DNA from: Actinomycetes bacterium
Lineage (GTDB): Bacteria > Actinomycetota > Acidimicrobiia > Acidimicrobiales > Ilumatobacteraceae
Assembly (NCBI GenBank): GCA_025356335.1
Contig: JANXUF010000123.1
Coordinates: forward strand, 1-64,000
DNA length: 64,000 bases
Direction of reading: 5' to 3'
The position numbers and the translations under genes were made by a program. Under the pieces are notes generated by a model, which saw only the letters and a program-made list of their open reading frames with translations, was not told the origin of the DNA and did not search any database. Below, one piece after another: positions 1-8,654 of this stretch (the stretch's first letter is position 1; each line of letters begins with the position of its first letter).

Positions 1-519
1 ATCACCAGATGCGTATGCAGCTGCGGGTCATCCAACCGTGACGTCGTCTGACGAAACGCACCGATCGTCAACCCGCCAGTCTCCGGATGCAACCGCCCAC
101 CATTCGACCGGACCCGTGTCGTCGCACCAAAACGCTCCAACGTCTCCACAACCGAACGGACGGCGACATCGTGCGCGGCGAGGAGGCGGGTGTCGCCGGT
201 CAGCGCCCACCACACCGACAACGACTTCGGCGCAGACACCGTCGCATCAAACCCGGCAACCGCACGGATGACCTTGCCGTTGGCGAGGGTGCGGTCCTTC
301 AACGGGAGACCGAGTGTTGTCCCCGATGTCGGGTCACAGCCCGGACAGCAACAACTCCAACGCCTCCGTCGACACCACCGACCCGGCGATGCCGAATTTC
401 TCCGCCTGCCCACCGACCCACACACCCGGCTCCTCGCCATCGGCCTGGGTCAGGTACTTCGTGTAATACGCAGCCGTCGCACCAGCGGAACCGGCGTACA
501 GCGTCGTCACCCGGATCAT
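1..519 (-). pseudogene. MobF/TrwC-type conjugative relaxase, 5' part, frameshifted and cut by window edge
   Basis: The minus strand starts with ATG at 519 and reads MIRVTTLYAG, typical of actinobacterial TrwC-like relaxases, then hits TGA at 334-336. Dropping one base near 336 restores a continuous frame to position 1. That frame contains an SAPKSLSVWW-like segment and an LHTHLV histidine motif, both hallmarks of the MobF relaxase domain that nicks oriT and stays covalently bound to DNA. The frameshift could be real decay or a sequencing error. The gene continues to the left beyond the window. With the excisionase-like gene and integrase to its right it points to an integrative mobilizable or conjugative element. 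Confidence 0.75.
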
Positions 520-602
520 GACCACACACACCTGGAAACGGGCACCTGTCTGTCAAATCTGTAAACGCACTGTTCCTGAATCCGGCTGGTCTTCACGGCG
601 GC

Positions 603-944
603 CTATGCGGAGAACGGCAGGGCGGGCTGCTCGACCGTCGAGGCGTGACGCTGTGCGCATGCCTTCGAAACGGGTGAGGTACTGGACGCGCGTGTAGGTG
701 CCGTCGTCAGGTCGACGACGTTGGGGTGTTCGTCGACGGCGTGTTTCCAGGCCATGAGGTCGGAGCGGCGGACGCGTAGCAGCCGTCCGACGCGAATCAC
801 AGGCGGTCCCGATGCGCCGTTCGTCGTCAGGTACTCGTTCGCCAACCGATATGCCAGCGTCCGGCCGATCCCCAGCTCCTTGGCCGCCTGCTCCACCGTC
901 ATGTACATCGACGTCGATTCCGGCAGTTCCTTGTTCGATCTCAT
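603..944 (-). CDS. Excisionase-like helix-turn-helix DNA-binding protein
   Basis: Predicted 113-residue protein. The start at 944 is favoured over an upstream in-frame ATG because GAGGTGAGAAG lies directly before it. Residues about 14-70 form a MerR-like/HTH_17 domain (VEQAAKELGIGRTLAYRLANEY, then a VIRVGRLLRVRRSDLMAW wing), the fold used by Xis and AlpA-type recombination directionality factors. The C-terminal 40 residues look disordered. Its place between a relaxase and an integrase suggests it controls excision of the element. It could instead be a transcriptional regulator of the transfer genes; sequence alone does not separate these. Confidence 0.7.
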   Translation of the reverse strand: MRSNKELPESTSMYMTVEQAAKELGIGRTLAYRLANEYLTTNGASGPPVIRVGRLLRVRRSDLMAWKHAVDEHPNVVDLTTAPTRASSTSPVSKACAQRHASTVEQPALPFSA

Positions 945-1680
945 TCTTCTCACCTCAGCGATACATGCCTGCACGAACGCGCATTCGTGACATCCGTTAA
1001 AGAACAACGGGCAACGAACCAGCCGAAAGGTAGAAACTTTTCGACGTCATCTTGCGAATGACCTCGCAGCCCGACACGCGTTGCGTGCGCTCGGTAATAA
1101 ATCCAGGGCTCACAGCGCCAGTGCGCCGCCGGGAGGCCGGACCACTGTTTGGATCTGCCTGCCTCATCGTCAAAAGGCCGAGCGACTTGCCGGCGGCGAC
1201 CCGGTGCCTTCTTGGCGGGACCAACGGCTGCATCGTTCACAATCGGATGGCTCCCTCGAGCAGGTTTCGTTCCGACGGCGACCACATCGACTCCCACAAC
1301 CCATCAGAAGGAGCAGCGCCACTGCATCTCGTCACCAAGTATTCGCAGAATTTTGAGGCGATCGGGTGAGCCCGAATTCGACGAGCGCGTTTCACCCAGA
1401 GCCAACACACCGCCATCACGGCAAAACTCTCAGCGTCGCCGCCGTGCCCGCTCGTACCGTCGTTGACCGTGCCGTGCCGCAACGTGTCATCTGGTGCGCA
1501 CATCGGCCAGTAGCCGGGAATCGAGCAGTTGTGGTCGCACGATCGAGGGTGTAGTCATTGATCGGAGGCACGCGACACGTGTCGTTCGACGAGACAAGAC
1601 GCAGCCTTCTGCTGCTGGCGAGCCGGCTACGTCGTGTTTCGTGTCGCAACGCCGAGGCATCGTTTGAGGGAGATGAACCG
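945..1680. other. Intergenic stretch between excisionase-like gene and integrase
   Basis: About 735 bases without a convincing gene. Short open frames on both strands have no recognisable domain and no good ribosome binding site. The only structure noticed is a 10-bp palindrome GACACGTGTC at 1574-1583, about 100 bases before the integrase start. It could be an operator or an integrase/excisionase accessory site. The stretch may also contain decayed element genes. Confidence 0.4.
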
Positions 1681-2862
1681 ATGAGTACTCAAGGCTCGAT
1701 CAAGCGGGACGAGGCACGGGGCTCGTGGTACTTCGTCATCGACACCAAAGCACCGAGTGGCCGGCGCTCCCAAATGTTCCGCCGAGGATTTCCAACCAAG
1801 AAGGCGGCACAGGCAGCGCTCACCGAGATACAGGCCGATCTGCAGCGCGGCACGTTCGTCAAGCCGACAAGAGTGACGCTCGGCAGATATCTCGAGGGCT
1901 GGCTTGCGGGTCTTCCGTCGTCCGGTCGTCGTCCGTCGACCGTGGCCGGATATCGGGGACTGATGGAGTGTCACGTGCTGCCTGCGCTCGGCGGCATCGA
2001 ACTGCAGGCGCTCAACCCGCTTCACCTCGACGGGCTCTACTCGGATCTCCTCGAGCGCAAGCGGATGGCGATGTCTTCGGTCCGGAAGGTGCACGTCGTG
2101 CTGGGAAAGGCGTTGTCGGATGCGGAACGAAAGGGCTTCATCGTTCGAAATGTCGCCAGGTTGGCTACACCTCCGGCTGCCGCCGCATCGAAACCTCCGG
2201 AGATGAAGTTCTGGACGCCGGCGCAGCTCAGCGGTTTCCTGACGGCCAACGCCGAACATCATCACTATCCGATCATCCACCTGGCGACGATGAGCGGACT
2301 ACGGCGCGGCGAGCTCGCTGCGCTGCGCTGGTCAGACGTCGACCTGCATGGCGGCACCGTCGCCGTGCGTCAGGCGACCGCCGTGGTCAAGGGCAAGCCG
2401 ATTACCGGCGACGTGAAGACGAAGCGGTCTCGCCGCGTTGTCGATGTCGACCCGGGCACGGTCGCTGTCCTGAAAGCGGTGGCGAAGAAGCAGAAGGAGA
2501 ACCGCCTCCTCATGGGCGCCGGCTGGACCGACACCGGGCTCGTGTTCACAATGCCGAGCGGTGAGGCATGGCATCCGGACACGATCACTCAGGCGTTCGA
2601 TCGACTCGTCACGCCCGCATCGAAGGATCGGGCCTTCATCTTGCTGAAACAGCGGCCGAGGATCCGCTTTCACGACCTCAGACACACGCACGCCAGCCAC
2701 CTCTTGGCCGCCGGCGTCAACGTCAAGGTCGTCAGCGATCGCCTCGGGCACGCGTCGGTGGCGTTCACGCTGGACACCTACGCGCACGTCATGCCGGGCC
2801 AGCAAGCGGACGCTGCGCTGGCTGTCGCCGCCTTGCTCGAGCGTTCTGTGATCAATCCGTGA
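1681..2862 (+). CDS. int: Tyrosine recombinase (phage-type integrase)
   Basis: Predicted 393 residues, the usual size for integrases of actinobacterial elements. The start ATG at 1681 follows GAGGGAGAT. Order: an N-terminal AP2-like/arm-binding region (about 1-60, SIKRDEARGSWYFVID), a SAM-like core-binding domain (about 65-165), and a catalytic domain (about 175-385). The catalytic set is complete: Arg208 (SGLRRGE), Lys near 247, His331 and Arg334 (HDLRH), His357 (LGHAS) and the nucleophile Tyr367 (LDTYAH). It ends 53 bases from the 3' end of tRNA-Thr, the classic arrangement in which the integrase inserts its element into the tRNA 3' end. A 12-bp palindrome CCGTGATCACGG overlaps the stop codon (2857-2868). 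Confidence 0.95.
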   Translation: MSTQGSIKRDEARGSWYFVIDTKAPSGRRSQMFRRGFPTKKAAQAALTEIQADLQRGTFVKPTRVTLGRYLEGWLAGLPSSGRRPSTVAGYRGLMECHVLPALGGIELQALNPLHLDGLYSDLLERKRMAMSSVRKVHVVLGKALSDAERKGFIVRNVARLATPPAAAASKPPEMKFWTPAQLSGFLTANAEHHHYPIIHLATMSGLRRGELAALRWSDVDLHGGTVAVRQATAVVKGKPITGDVKTKRSRRVVDVDPGTVAVLKAVAKKQKENRLLMGAGWTDTGLVFTMPSGEAWHPDTITQAFDRLVTPASKDRAFILLKQRPRIRFHDLRHTHASHLLAAGVNVKVVSDRLGHASVAFTLDTYAHVMPGQQADAALAVAALLERSVINP

Positions 2863-2915
2863 TCACGGCCTCTCTTTGCCGTGCTGGACCGTAGTAAAAA
2901 TATCCTCTGACCTGG

Positions 2916-2960
2916 AGCCCAGAGTGGGAATCGAACCCACGACCTGCTCATTACGAGTGA
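2916..2960. other. Probable attachment-site core (3' half of tRNA-Thr gene)
   Basis: The integrase ends at 2862 and the 3' half of tRNA-Thr (T-arm and acceptor strand, minus strand) begins at 2916. Integrases beside a tRNA normally recombine within this 3' part and rebuild the tRNA. I infer that the attachment core lies here and that a direct copy lies at the other end of the element, outside the window to the left. The exact core length cannot be set from one copy. Confidence 0.5.
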
Positions 2961-2988
2961 GCTGCTCTACCGACTGAGCCATCTGGGC
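2916..2988 (-). tRNA. tRNA-Thr (anticodon CGT)
   Basis: Complete cloverleaf on the minus strand. The 7-bp acceptor stem is GCCCAGA/TCTGGGC. The D-arm contains GCTCAGTCGGTAGAGC. The anticodon stem GCTCA/TGAGC encloses loop CTCGTAA, giving anticodon CGT, which reads ACG (Thr). The T-arm is GTGGGTTCGATTCCCAC. The CCA end is not encoded. It serves as the integration target of the element on its left. Confidence 0.95.
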
Positions 2989-3063
2989 GGCTCACCGAGT
3001 GTAGCGAGCACTGCTGGACATCGACACCTACATTTCCCGCTGGCTTCGGGCGAGACTGCTGCG

Positions 3064-3768
3064 GTGCGATTCGTCCTGTGGAACATTCGCAGTGGCACCG
3101 ACCGCAAGTGGCCGGCGATGATGTCGATGGCGCCGGACGTCGCCGTGATCTGCGAAGCCGCTCAACGTCCGCGGGCGGTGACGGCAACGGCGCTCGGTGA
3201 GCCGCCGCTGTCGTGGGAGTGGGATGGAACGAACACCAACAAGGGCTTGGCGATCGCCGGCTGGGGGTACGCACTCCGTCGCCTCGACACCACGAATGCG
3301 ACGGGCCGATGGTCGATCGCCGCGAAGGTCGAGGGCGTCAACGTCGTCGGCGTCTGGTCGTGCCCGCTGACGAGCGGGGCGTACGCCGGCGAGGTCAGCA
3401 GAGCCCTCGACGCCTTCGCCGCTCCGATTTCCGCTGGCGCGCCGGTCATCGTCGCCGGCGACTTCAACGTGTCAGGCCGGCATTCGACGTTCGAGCCGTT
3501 GCGCAGGCGTTTCGCCGAACTCGGCCTCGTCAGCGCCTACCACCACGTGACCGGCGAACCCTTTGGCTGGGAGTCCTCGAGAACCTGGCATGCGCGTCAC
3601 GACGCCGAACGCAGCTCGCACATCGACTTCATCTTCGTCTCCGAGTCGCTGGCCGGGTGCATCACCCATCTCGACGTCCGCGACCCATCGTCGTTGACGA
3701 CGGCCGGTCTGTCCGACCACTCTCCGGTCATCGTCGACTTCGACCTCGCCCGCCGAGAATGTTACTGA
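3064..3768 (+). CDS. Endonuclease/exonuclease/phosphatase (EEP) family protein
   Basis: Predicted 234 residues from a GTG start (MRFVLWNIRSG). The DNase I-like fold is marked by the N-terminal WNIRSGT strand, the metal and substrate motif GDFNV (about 136-140), then HIDFIFV and the C-terminal catalytic SDHSPVIVDFD. These carry the catalytic Asp, Asn and His of EEP enzymes. The family hydrolyses phosphodiester or phosphoester bonds in nucleic acids, inositol phosphates or lipids, so the substrate cannot be assigned. It is short, with no signal peptide, and stands alone between tRNA-Thr and the convergent cobS. The stop codon lies inside an inverted repeat. Confidence 0.85.
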   Translation: MRFVLWNIRSGTDRKWPAMMSMAPDVAVICEAAQRPRAVTATALGEPPLSWEWDGTNTNKGLAIAGWGYALRRLDTTNATGRWSIAAKVEGVNVVGVWSCPLTSGAYAGEVSRALDAFAAPISAGAPVIVAGDFNVSGRHSTFEPLRRRFAELGLVSAYHHVTGEPFGWESSRTWHARHDAERSSHIDFIFVSESLAGCITHLDVRDPSSLTTAGLSDHSPVIVDFDLARRECY

Positions 3769-3811
3769 GGACGCTCACCCCGGCAACGAGGGTCCTAACG
3801 TCCTCAGTAAC
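3761..3811. terminator. Inverted repeat between convergent genes, possible bidirectional terminator
   Basis: GTTACTGAGGACG (3761-3773) and CGTCCTCAGTAAC (3799-3811) form a perfect 13-bp stem with a 25-base loop. It spans the end of the EEP gene and sits before the end of cobS on the other strand. There is no T-run, so it is at most a non-canonical terminator. Confidence 0.45.
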
Positions 3812-3848
3812 CCGGACAGGCTGGAAGAAAGCCTCGGTACCGAGCCGA

Positions 3849-4631
3849 TCAGCGGCCCGGGTAGGCGAGGGCGACGCAGACGACGAGCACGCCGGTGAAG
3901 GCAATCTGTTCGGCGGCGCCGAGGACGTCGCCGACCATGCCGCCGATCTTCTTCTGGGCGAGCAGCCCGACCAGTCCGACGCACACGCCGACGACGGCGA
4001 TCGCGGCGATCGACCACCACCCGATCGCAACGATGGCGATGACGACCCCGGCGCCGACACCGACGTAGACGGACGAACGGTTCAGGGCTCGCGCCGAACT
4101 CGCTGCCAAGCCCCTCGTTCTCGCAGGCTGCATCACCGCCAGCAGGACGACGGCGCCGGCACGTGCGAGCGTCTCGGCGGCGATGAGCACGAAGAGCCCG
4201 TGGCGGCGGCTCAACGAGGCGAGCGAGGACACCTGGATGATCAACACGATCGCCAGCGTTACGACGCCGTAGGTTCCGTGCCGCGAGTCGTTGAGGATCT
4301 CCAGACGACGTTCCTTCGTCCATCCCCCACCAAAGGCGTCGGCGACGTCGGCGAGTCCGTCGTAGTGGAACGCCCCCGTGATCAACAGCCCGGTGGCGAT
4401 CGCCAGGCTGGCGGCGACGGTCGGCGGCATGGTGCGGCCGACGCCGGCGTACACCACTCCACCGACGACCCCGAGCATCGCGCCGACGATGGGAAACCAC
4501 GGCGGCGCTGCGTCGACGTCAGCAACCGCAACGCGACCCATCGGCACCCGTGTCAGAAATCCGATCGCCGCGCGTAACGTCCCCAGGAAGGCCGACTTGT
4601 TGGCCCGCACCCGTGTCACAAACGGCCTCAT
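3849..4631 (-). CDS. cobS: Adenosylcobinamide-GDP ribazoletransferase (cobalamin synthase)
   Basis: Predicted 260 residues, typical for CobS. This integral membrane enzyme joins adenosylcobinamide-GDP to alpha-ribazole (phosphate) in the last step of the nucleotide loop pathway. The N-terminal AIGFLTRVP motif and the signature FHYDGLADVADAFGGG (about residues 88-103, normally FHxDGLaDxaDg) are present, followed by a DSRHGTYGV segment and several hydrophobic helices to the C-terminus. It is the last gene of a cobO-cobU-cobS series on the minus strand, with 148 bases between cobU and cobS. No alpha-ribazole phosphotransferase (cobT) is visible in the window. Confidence 0.95.
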   Translation of the reverse strand: MRPFVTRVRANKSAFLGTLRAAIGFLTRVPMGRVAVADVDAAPPWFPIVGAMLGVVGGVVYAGVGRTMPPTVAASLAIATGLLITGAFHYDGLADVADAFGGGWTKERRLEILNDSRHGTYGVVTLAIVLIIQVSSLASLSRRHGLFVLIAAETLARAGAVVLLAVMQPARTRGLAASSARALNRSSVYVGVGAGVVIAIVAIGWWSIAAIAVVGVCVGLVGLLAQKKIGGMVGDVLGAAEQIAFTGVLVVCVALAYPGR

Positions 4632-4779
4632 CGTCGGCTTCGAGGATCTGTAATGACGTCGAAGCGACGTGCGAGTGGACGCTGTGCGGGATCACGGGTC
4701 TCCGACCGGATCGATTCCTGGCGACGGATCCCTCCACGAAACGGGCGCTCGAGGGGGGCCGGTGCCGAGCGTTGTTCCA

Positions 4780-5322
4780 TCATCGGAAGGTGTCCTCGGG
4801 TCGTTGCAATCGCAAGACCTGACCGGCGCTGACGAAGTACGACTGCGCAGCCGACGAAGCGAAGGCTCGATTGACGTTGCCGAGAATGTCGCGGTACTGG
4901 CGGGCGATCGCGTTCATTGGAACGATGCCGAGGCCGACCTCGTTGCTCACGACGATCGTCGGCGATGTTCGAACGGTCAACGACGCAGCGAGCTGACGCG
5001 CCGACGAGACGATCGACGCTTCGTCCGACGCCACCATCATCTCGTTGACCCACAGCGTCAGGCAGTCGACGACCACACAGGCTCCCAACGGAAGTGCATC
5101 GGAATCGTCGGCGGCGAAACGTGGGCTCTCGATCGTCGACCAGTGCGCCGGCCGTTCCTGCCGGTGGAGCGCGACGCGCGCCGCCATGTCGGCGTCCCCG
5201 ATTACGGCCGTTGCGACGAAGATCACTGGACCGTCGAACCCTTCGGCGAGGCGAACGGCGAGCGAACTCTTTCCGCTCCGCGCTCCCCCGACGAGCATCG
5301 TCAGCCCGGCAGGAGCCTTCAC
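4780..5322 (-). CDS. cobU: Adenosylcobinamide kinase/adenosylcobinamide-phosphate guanylyltransferase
   Basis: Predicted 180 residues. The GTG start at 5322 is chosen because it overlaps the cobO stop by GTGA and leaves a normal CobU N-terminus. The protein phosphorylates adenosylcobinamide and then transfers GMP. Walker A GGARSGKS is at about 12-19. The guanylylation histidine region HRQERPAHWSTIE, the VVDCLTLWVNEM strand and the conserved VSNEVGLGIVP with RQYRDILGNVNRAFA are all present. It is translationally coupled to cobO and belongs to the same operon as cobS. Confidence 0.95.
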   Translation of the reverse strand: MKAPAGLTMLVGGARSGKSSLAVRLAEGFDGPVIFVATAVIGDADMAARVALHRQERPAHWSTIESPRFAADDSDALPLGACVVVDCLTLWVNEMMVASDEASIVSSARQLAASLTVRTSPTIVVSNEVGLGIVPMNAIARQYRDILGNVNRAFASSAAQSYFVSAGQVLRLQRPEDTFR

Positions 5323-5996
5323 CAGTCGATGCCACGTTTGGCGGCGATGCCCTGCTGATAGGCATGTTTGATCTCGCGCATCTCGGTGACCGTATCGGCG
5401 ACGTCGATCAACCGTTGATCGGCATCTCGCCCTGTCAGCACGATGCTGGTCCGCTCGGGGCGATCTCGGACAGCGGCGACGACGGCGTCGACGTCGATCC
5501 AACCCCACGTCACGGGATAGGTGACCTCGTCGAGGATGACCAGCCGGTACTCGCCGGAGCCGATCAGCTCCGCCGCCTTGTCCCATGCAGTGTTGGCGAT
5601 CGCTTTGTCGTTGTCGAGGTTCTCCGAATCCCAGGTGAATCCCTCGCCCATGGCATACCATTCGACGCCGAGTTGACGGCCCATCTTCTCCTCGCCCGTA
5701 TTCCAATCGCCGCTCTTGAGGAACTGCACGACAGCGACCTTCCAGTCCCTGGCCACGGCGCGAAGCATGACTCCCATCGCTGCGGACGACTTGCCCTTCC
5801 CCGCACCGGTATTCAGGACGACGAGCGATTTGGCGACGCGCAACTTGTCAGGACGCGGATCGTCCACCGGTGGCTGATCGTCGAACAGTTCGCCATCGGG
5901 ATCGTCGAGCATCTCACCGTCGAGCGCATCGGTCTCGAGAACGACTTGTTCGTTCTCCGCTGGCCCGGCGGGCCGTGGAGCGTCTTGCTCGGTCAT
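5319..5996 (-). CDS. cobO: Corrinoid adenosyltransferase (CobO/BtuR type)
   Basis: ATP:cob(I)alamin adenosyltransferase that forms the Co-C bond of coenzyme B12 precursors. The start at 5996 (MTEQDAPRP) gives 225 residues; an ATG at 6047 would add 17. The first 50 residues are acidic and probably disordered. P-loop NTGAGKGKSSAAMG is followed by VVQFLKSGDWNTGE, GEGFTW, LVILDEVTYPVTWGW (with Asp and Glu for Mg and ATP) and the C-terminal IKHAYQQGIAAKRGIDW typical of CobO. It is first in the cobO-cobU-cobS operon and divergent from the ferredoxin gene at 6152. No cobalamin riboswitch was recognised in the 155-base gap. Confidence 0.93.
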   Translation of the reverse strand: MTEQDAPRPAGPAENEQVVLETDALDGEMLDDPDGELFDDQPPVDDPRPDKLRVAKSLVVLNTGAGKGKSSAAMGVMLRAVARDWKVAVVQFLKSGDWNTGEEKMGRQLGVEWYAMGEGFTWDSENLDNDKAIANTAWDKAAELIGSGEYRLVILDEVTYPVTWGWIDVDAVVAAVRDRPERTSIVLTGRDADQRLIDVADTVTEMREIKHAYQQGIAAKRGIDW

Positions 5997-6151
5997 GGCA
6001 TCATCCTCTTCGGTCTCCGCCTGCACCTCCGCGGCGGGTCGAGTCACGGATCGGGCGCCGTCTCGCCATGCAGGCTACGGTGACGAAGTCGTCCCGATGG
6101 CCGTTCGAAAATGGTCGATCGGTCAGAGCCCTGGGTCATGGAGGTCCGCTG

Positions 6152-6343
6152 ATGAAAGTTGTGGTCGATTACGATTCCTGTGCAGCGACGGGCGTCTGTG
6201 CCCAGGTCTGCCCCGATGTCTTCGAGGTCCGCAGTGACGGCTACCTGTACGTCCTCATCGAGGAGCCGCCGGAGTCGATGCGCAAAGCCGTCATGGAAGC
6301 CGCAGAGTCCTGTCCAACAGAGGCGATCACCGTCGAAGGCTGA
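6152..6343 (+). CDS. Small [3Fe-4S] ferredoxin
   Basis: Predicted 63 residues, ATG preceded by GGAGGTC. Cluster ligands: Cys10, Cys16 and Cys53-Pro, with Thr13 where 4Fe ferredoxins have the second cysteine; Cys20-Pro is also present. This pattern fits a single [3Fe-4S] cluster of the kind that passes electrons to cytochrome P450s or other oxygenases. A [4Fe-4S] form cannot be excluded because of Cys20. No oxygenase gene lies beside it; its neighbours are cobO and serA. Confidence 0.85.
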   Translation: MKVVVDYDSCAATGVCAQVCPDVFEVRSDGYLYVLIEEPPESMRKAVMEAAESCPTEAITVEG

Positions 6344-6465
6344 GAGCCGACGGCGAATCGAGTAGTCCGTCCAGACGAGTAGTACGGGGCCCCACGGGGC
6401 GAGCGAAATACTCGATCAGGCGGTCACGGCGCAGACGAACGACCTGCAGTGCTCCCGAGGGCCGA

Positions 6466-8031
6466 TCAGACGGCCAGCACATGGACGTTGACGATGCCTG
6501 GCGCGTTGCGCAGGCGCTCGATCACCTCGGCGGGCACCGGGCCGGTCGGTGCGATCAGCATCAGCGCCGAGCCTGGCTGCTCGCTGCGACCGACACCCAT
6601 GTCGGCGATGTTGATGCCCTCTTCGCCGAGCAGGGTGCCGACGATGCCGATGACACCGGGACGGTCGTCGTTGCGCACGACGAGCATGTTGTCGGCAGGC
6701 GGGATGTCGGCGGTGTGGCCGTCGACCCTGACGATGCGCGGCTCGCTACGACGACCCGTCAACGTGGCGGCGATCTCGTGGTCGCCTCCGCGGAGGGTGA
6801 TGAGGTTCACGTAATCGGGCGATGACGAACAATTTACTTCGCGTACGTCGACGCCGTGTTCCTTGGCCAACTGTGGAGCGTTGACGTAGGTCACGACGTC
6901 CTCGCTGACGGCACCGAAGAACCCCTTGAGGACCGAGAGCGTGAGGATGCGCTGGTCGTACTGGGCGATCTCACCCTCCACGCAGATCTCCAGCACCGCC
7001 GGCGCCTGCTCGACGAGGGCGGCGAACAGCCCGCCGAGACGCTCGGCCAATGGCAGGAACGGACGCATCGTCTCGTTGGCGGCGACGGCGCTGACATTGA
7101 CGGCGAACGGGACGAACTCGTTCGCCAATGCCAGTTGCACCATGTCGGCGATCACGTCGCCTGCCTTGTCCTGAGCCTCACGAGTCGACGCGCCGAGATG
7201 CGGCGTGATGACGATCGAGTCGAGTTCGAACAGCGGCGACGACGTTGTCGGTTCCTTCTCGAAAACGTCGAGCGCTGCACCGGCGATGATGCCATCACGA
7301 ACCGCATCCGCAAGCGCCGCCTCGTCGACGATGCCGCCGCGGGCGACGTTGATGATGCGCAGGTTCGGCTTCGCCTTGAGCAGCAGATCTCGCCCGATGA
7401 TGCCGACGGTTTCCTTGTTCTTCGGTAGGTGGACGGTGAGGAAGTCGGCCTCGGCGACGAGTTGGTCGAGCGTCATCAGTTCGACGCCCATCTGGCGGGC
7501 CCGTTCTGCGGAGACGAATGGGTCGTAGGCAACGAGGCGCATGCCGAACGCTGCAGCGCGAATGGCGACGAGCTTGCCGATCTGGCCCAGGCCGACGACG
7601 CCGAGCGTCTTGTCGGACAGTTCGACACCCTCCCATTTCGAGCGTTCCCAGCGGCCGGCCTTCAGCGCCGCATGGGCCTGGGGAACATTTCGGGCCTGCG
7701 CGAGCAGCAACGCCATCGTGTGTTCGGCCGCAGAGATGATGTTGGACTGCGGTGCGTTGACGACCATCACGCCCTTGCGGGTGGCGGCATCGACATCCAC
7801 GTTGTCCAGGCCGATCCCAGCGCGTCCGACGACGAGCAATTCATCGGCTGCGTCGAGGACCTCGGACGTCACATTCGTCGCCGAGCGAATGATGAGCGCA
7901 TGTGCTCCGCGAATCGCTGTGAGCAGCTCGGATGGGGACAGGCCGAGCTGAATGTCGACGTCGTGCCCGGCGTCGCGCAGACGATCGAGCCCGCCGTCGG
8001 CGATTTCCTCGGAAATCAGAATTCGTGCCAT
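6466..8031 (-). CDS. serA: D-3-phosphoglycerate dehydrogenase
   Basis: Predicted 521 residues, the long SerA form of actinobacteria. It oxidises 3-phosphoglycerate to 3-phosphohydroxypyruvate with NAD in serine synthesis. N-terminal substrate domain; Rossmann motif GLGQIG at about 147-152; catalytic Arg231 (NVARGG), Glu260 (VFEKEP) and His278 (ITPHLGAST). An intervening ASB domain follows (about 310-440), then a C-terminal ACT domain (about 448-521, VRNDDRPGVIGIVGT) that usually binds serine for feedback inhibition. It stands alone, convergent with the ferredoxin gene. Confidence 0.96.
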   Translation of the reverse strand: MARILISEEIADGGLDRLRDAGHDVDIQLGLSPSELLTAIRGAHALIIRSATNVTSEVLDAADELLVVGRAGIGLDNVDVDAATRKGVMVVNAPQSNIISAAEHTMALLLAQARNVPQAHAALKAGRWERSKWEGVELSDKTLGVVGLGQIGKLVAIRAAAFGMRLVAYDPFVSAERARQMGVELMTLDQLVAEADFLTVHLPKNKETVGIIGRDLLLKAKPNLRIINVARGGIVDEAALADAVRDGIIAGAALDVFEKEPTTSSPLFELDSIVITPHLGASTREAQDKAGDVIADMVQLALANEFVPFAVNVSAVAANETMRPFLPLAERLGGLFAALVEQAPAVLEICVEGEIAQYDQRILTLSVLKGFFGAVSEDVVTYVNAPQLAKEHGVDVREVNCSSSPDYVNLITLRGGDHEIAATLTGRRSEPRIVRVDGHTADIPPADNMLVVRNDDRPGVIGIVGTLLGEEGINIADMGVGRSEQPGSALMLIAPTGPVPAEVIERLRNAPGIVNVHVLAV

Positions 8032-8199
8032 TCCCCAATGATGGCGGCACGAGCAACAAACGACCCAACGATTGGACGGAAAGTCCGCAAACGCCCGACC
8101 GCAGCCTTTCGCGCGCCATCGGGGGCGATATGGTGAGCACGCTGTTCAGGGGTGTGGTTCCTCTGGCGGCGAGCCGACCGAGCGATGCAGGAGACCAGT

Positions 8200-8607
8200 G
8201 TGGGCCACCTCTTTTTGTCAGAAGAATGGGTCGAGGCGACCAAGGCCATTCGCACGAAGTACGAAGGCCAGACGCCGAAGGTCGAAACGTCGATCCGCCT
8301 CAGCCTGGTCATCACCGATGCACCGTTCGGCGGCGGCACGATCAACAGCTTCATCGACTCGTCGTCCGGCGACCTGCTGATGGATGTCGGTGCGCTGGAC
8401 AACCCTGACGCGACGATCACCACTGACTACGAGACGGCCCGCAAGATATTCGTCGAGCAGGATCAGGCAGCGGGGATGCAGGCGTTCATGACCGGCAAGA
8501 TCAAGGTGCAGGGTGACCTGATGAAAATGATGGCGCTGCAGACAGCCGTGCCCTCGAACGAATTGACGCACCAGATCGCCGACGAGATCAAGGCGATGAC
8601 GGACTGA
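8200..8607 (+). CDS. SCP2 sterol-binding domain protein
   Basis: Predicted 135 residues from GTG at 8200, chosen because CAGGAG lies 7 bases upstream; an ATG at 8185 is the alternative. A single sterol-carrier-2 fold covers nearly the whole protein: FLSEEWVEATKAI, a central strand pattern SIRLSLVITDAPFG, LLMDVGALDNPDATITTDYETA and FMTGKIKVQGDLMKMM, the usual SCP2 C-terminal signature. Such proteins bind sterols or acyl-CoA-like lipids in a hydrophobic tunnel. There is no signal peptide, so it is cytosolic. It may serve the lipid or steroid-type CoA catabolism encoded further right, but no direct link is visible. Confidence 0.85.
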   Translation: MGHLFLSEEWVEATKAIRTKYEGQTPKVETSIRLSLVITDAPFGGGTINSFIDSSSGDLLMDVGALDNPDATITTDYETARKIFVEQDQAAGMQAFMTGKIKVQGDLMKMMALQTAVPSNELTHQIADEIKAMTD

Positions 8608-8654
8608 ACTGCGATTCCGGCTGTTCGCTTCGCGGTTGACGTACGATCCGCAGG

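Noticed and set aside
950-1503. Several open frames of 80-115 codons between the excisionase-like gene and the integrase
   Set aside because: No domain, no good ribosome binding site and mutual overlap; listed only as an intergenic stretch.
2857-2868. 12-bp palindrome CCGTGATCACGG at the integrase stop as a terminator
   Set aside because: Too short and without loop or T-run; noted only under the integrase.
3213-4577. 454-codon plus-strand open frame across the EEP gene and cobS
   Set aside because: It reads the EEP gene in a second frame and cobS in antisense, so it cannot be a real product.
5997-6151. Possible cobalamin riboswitch upstream of cobO
   Set aside because: No B12-box-like conserved core was found and the gap is too short for the full aptamer plus switch.
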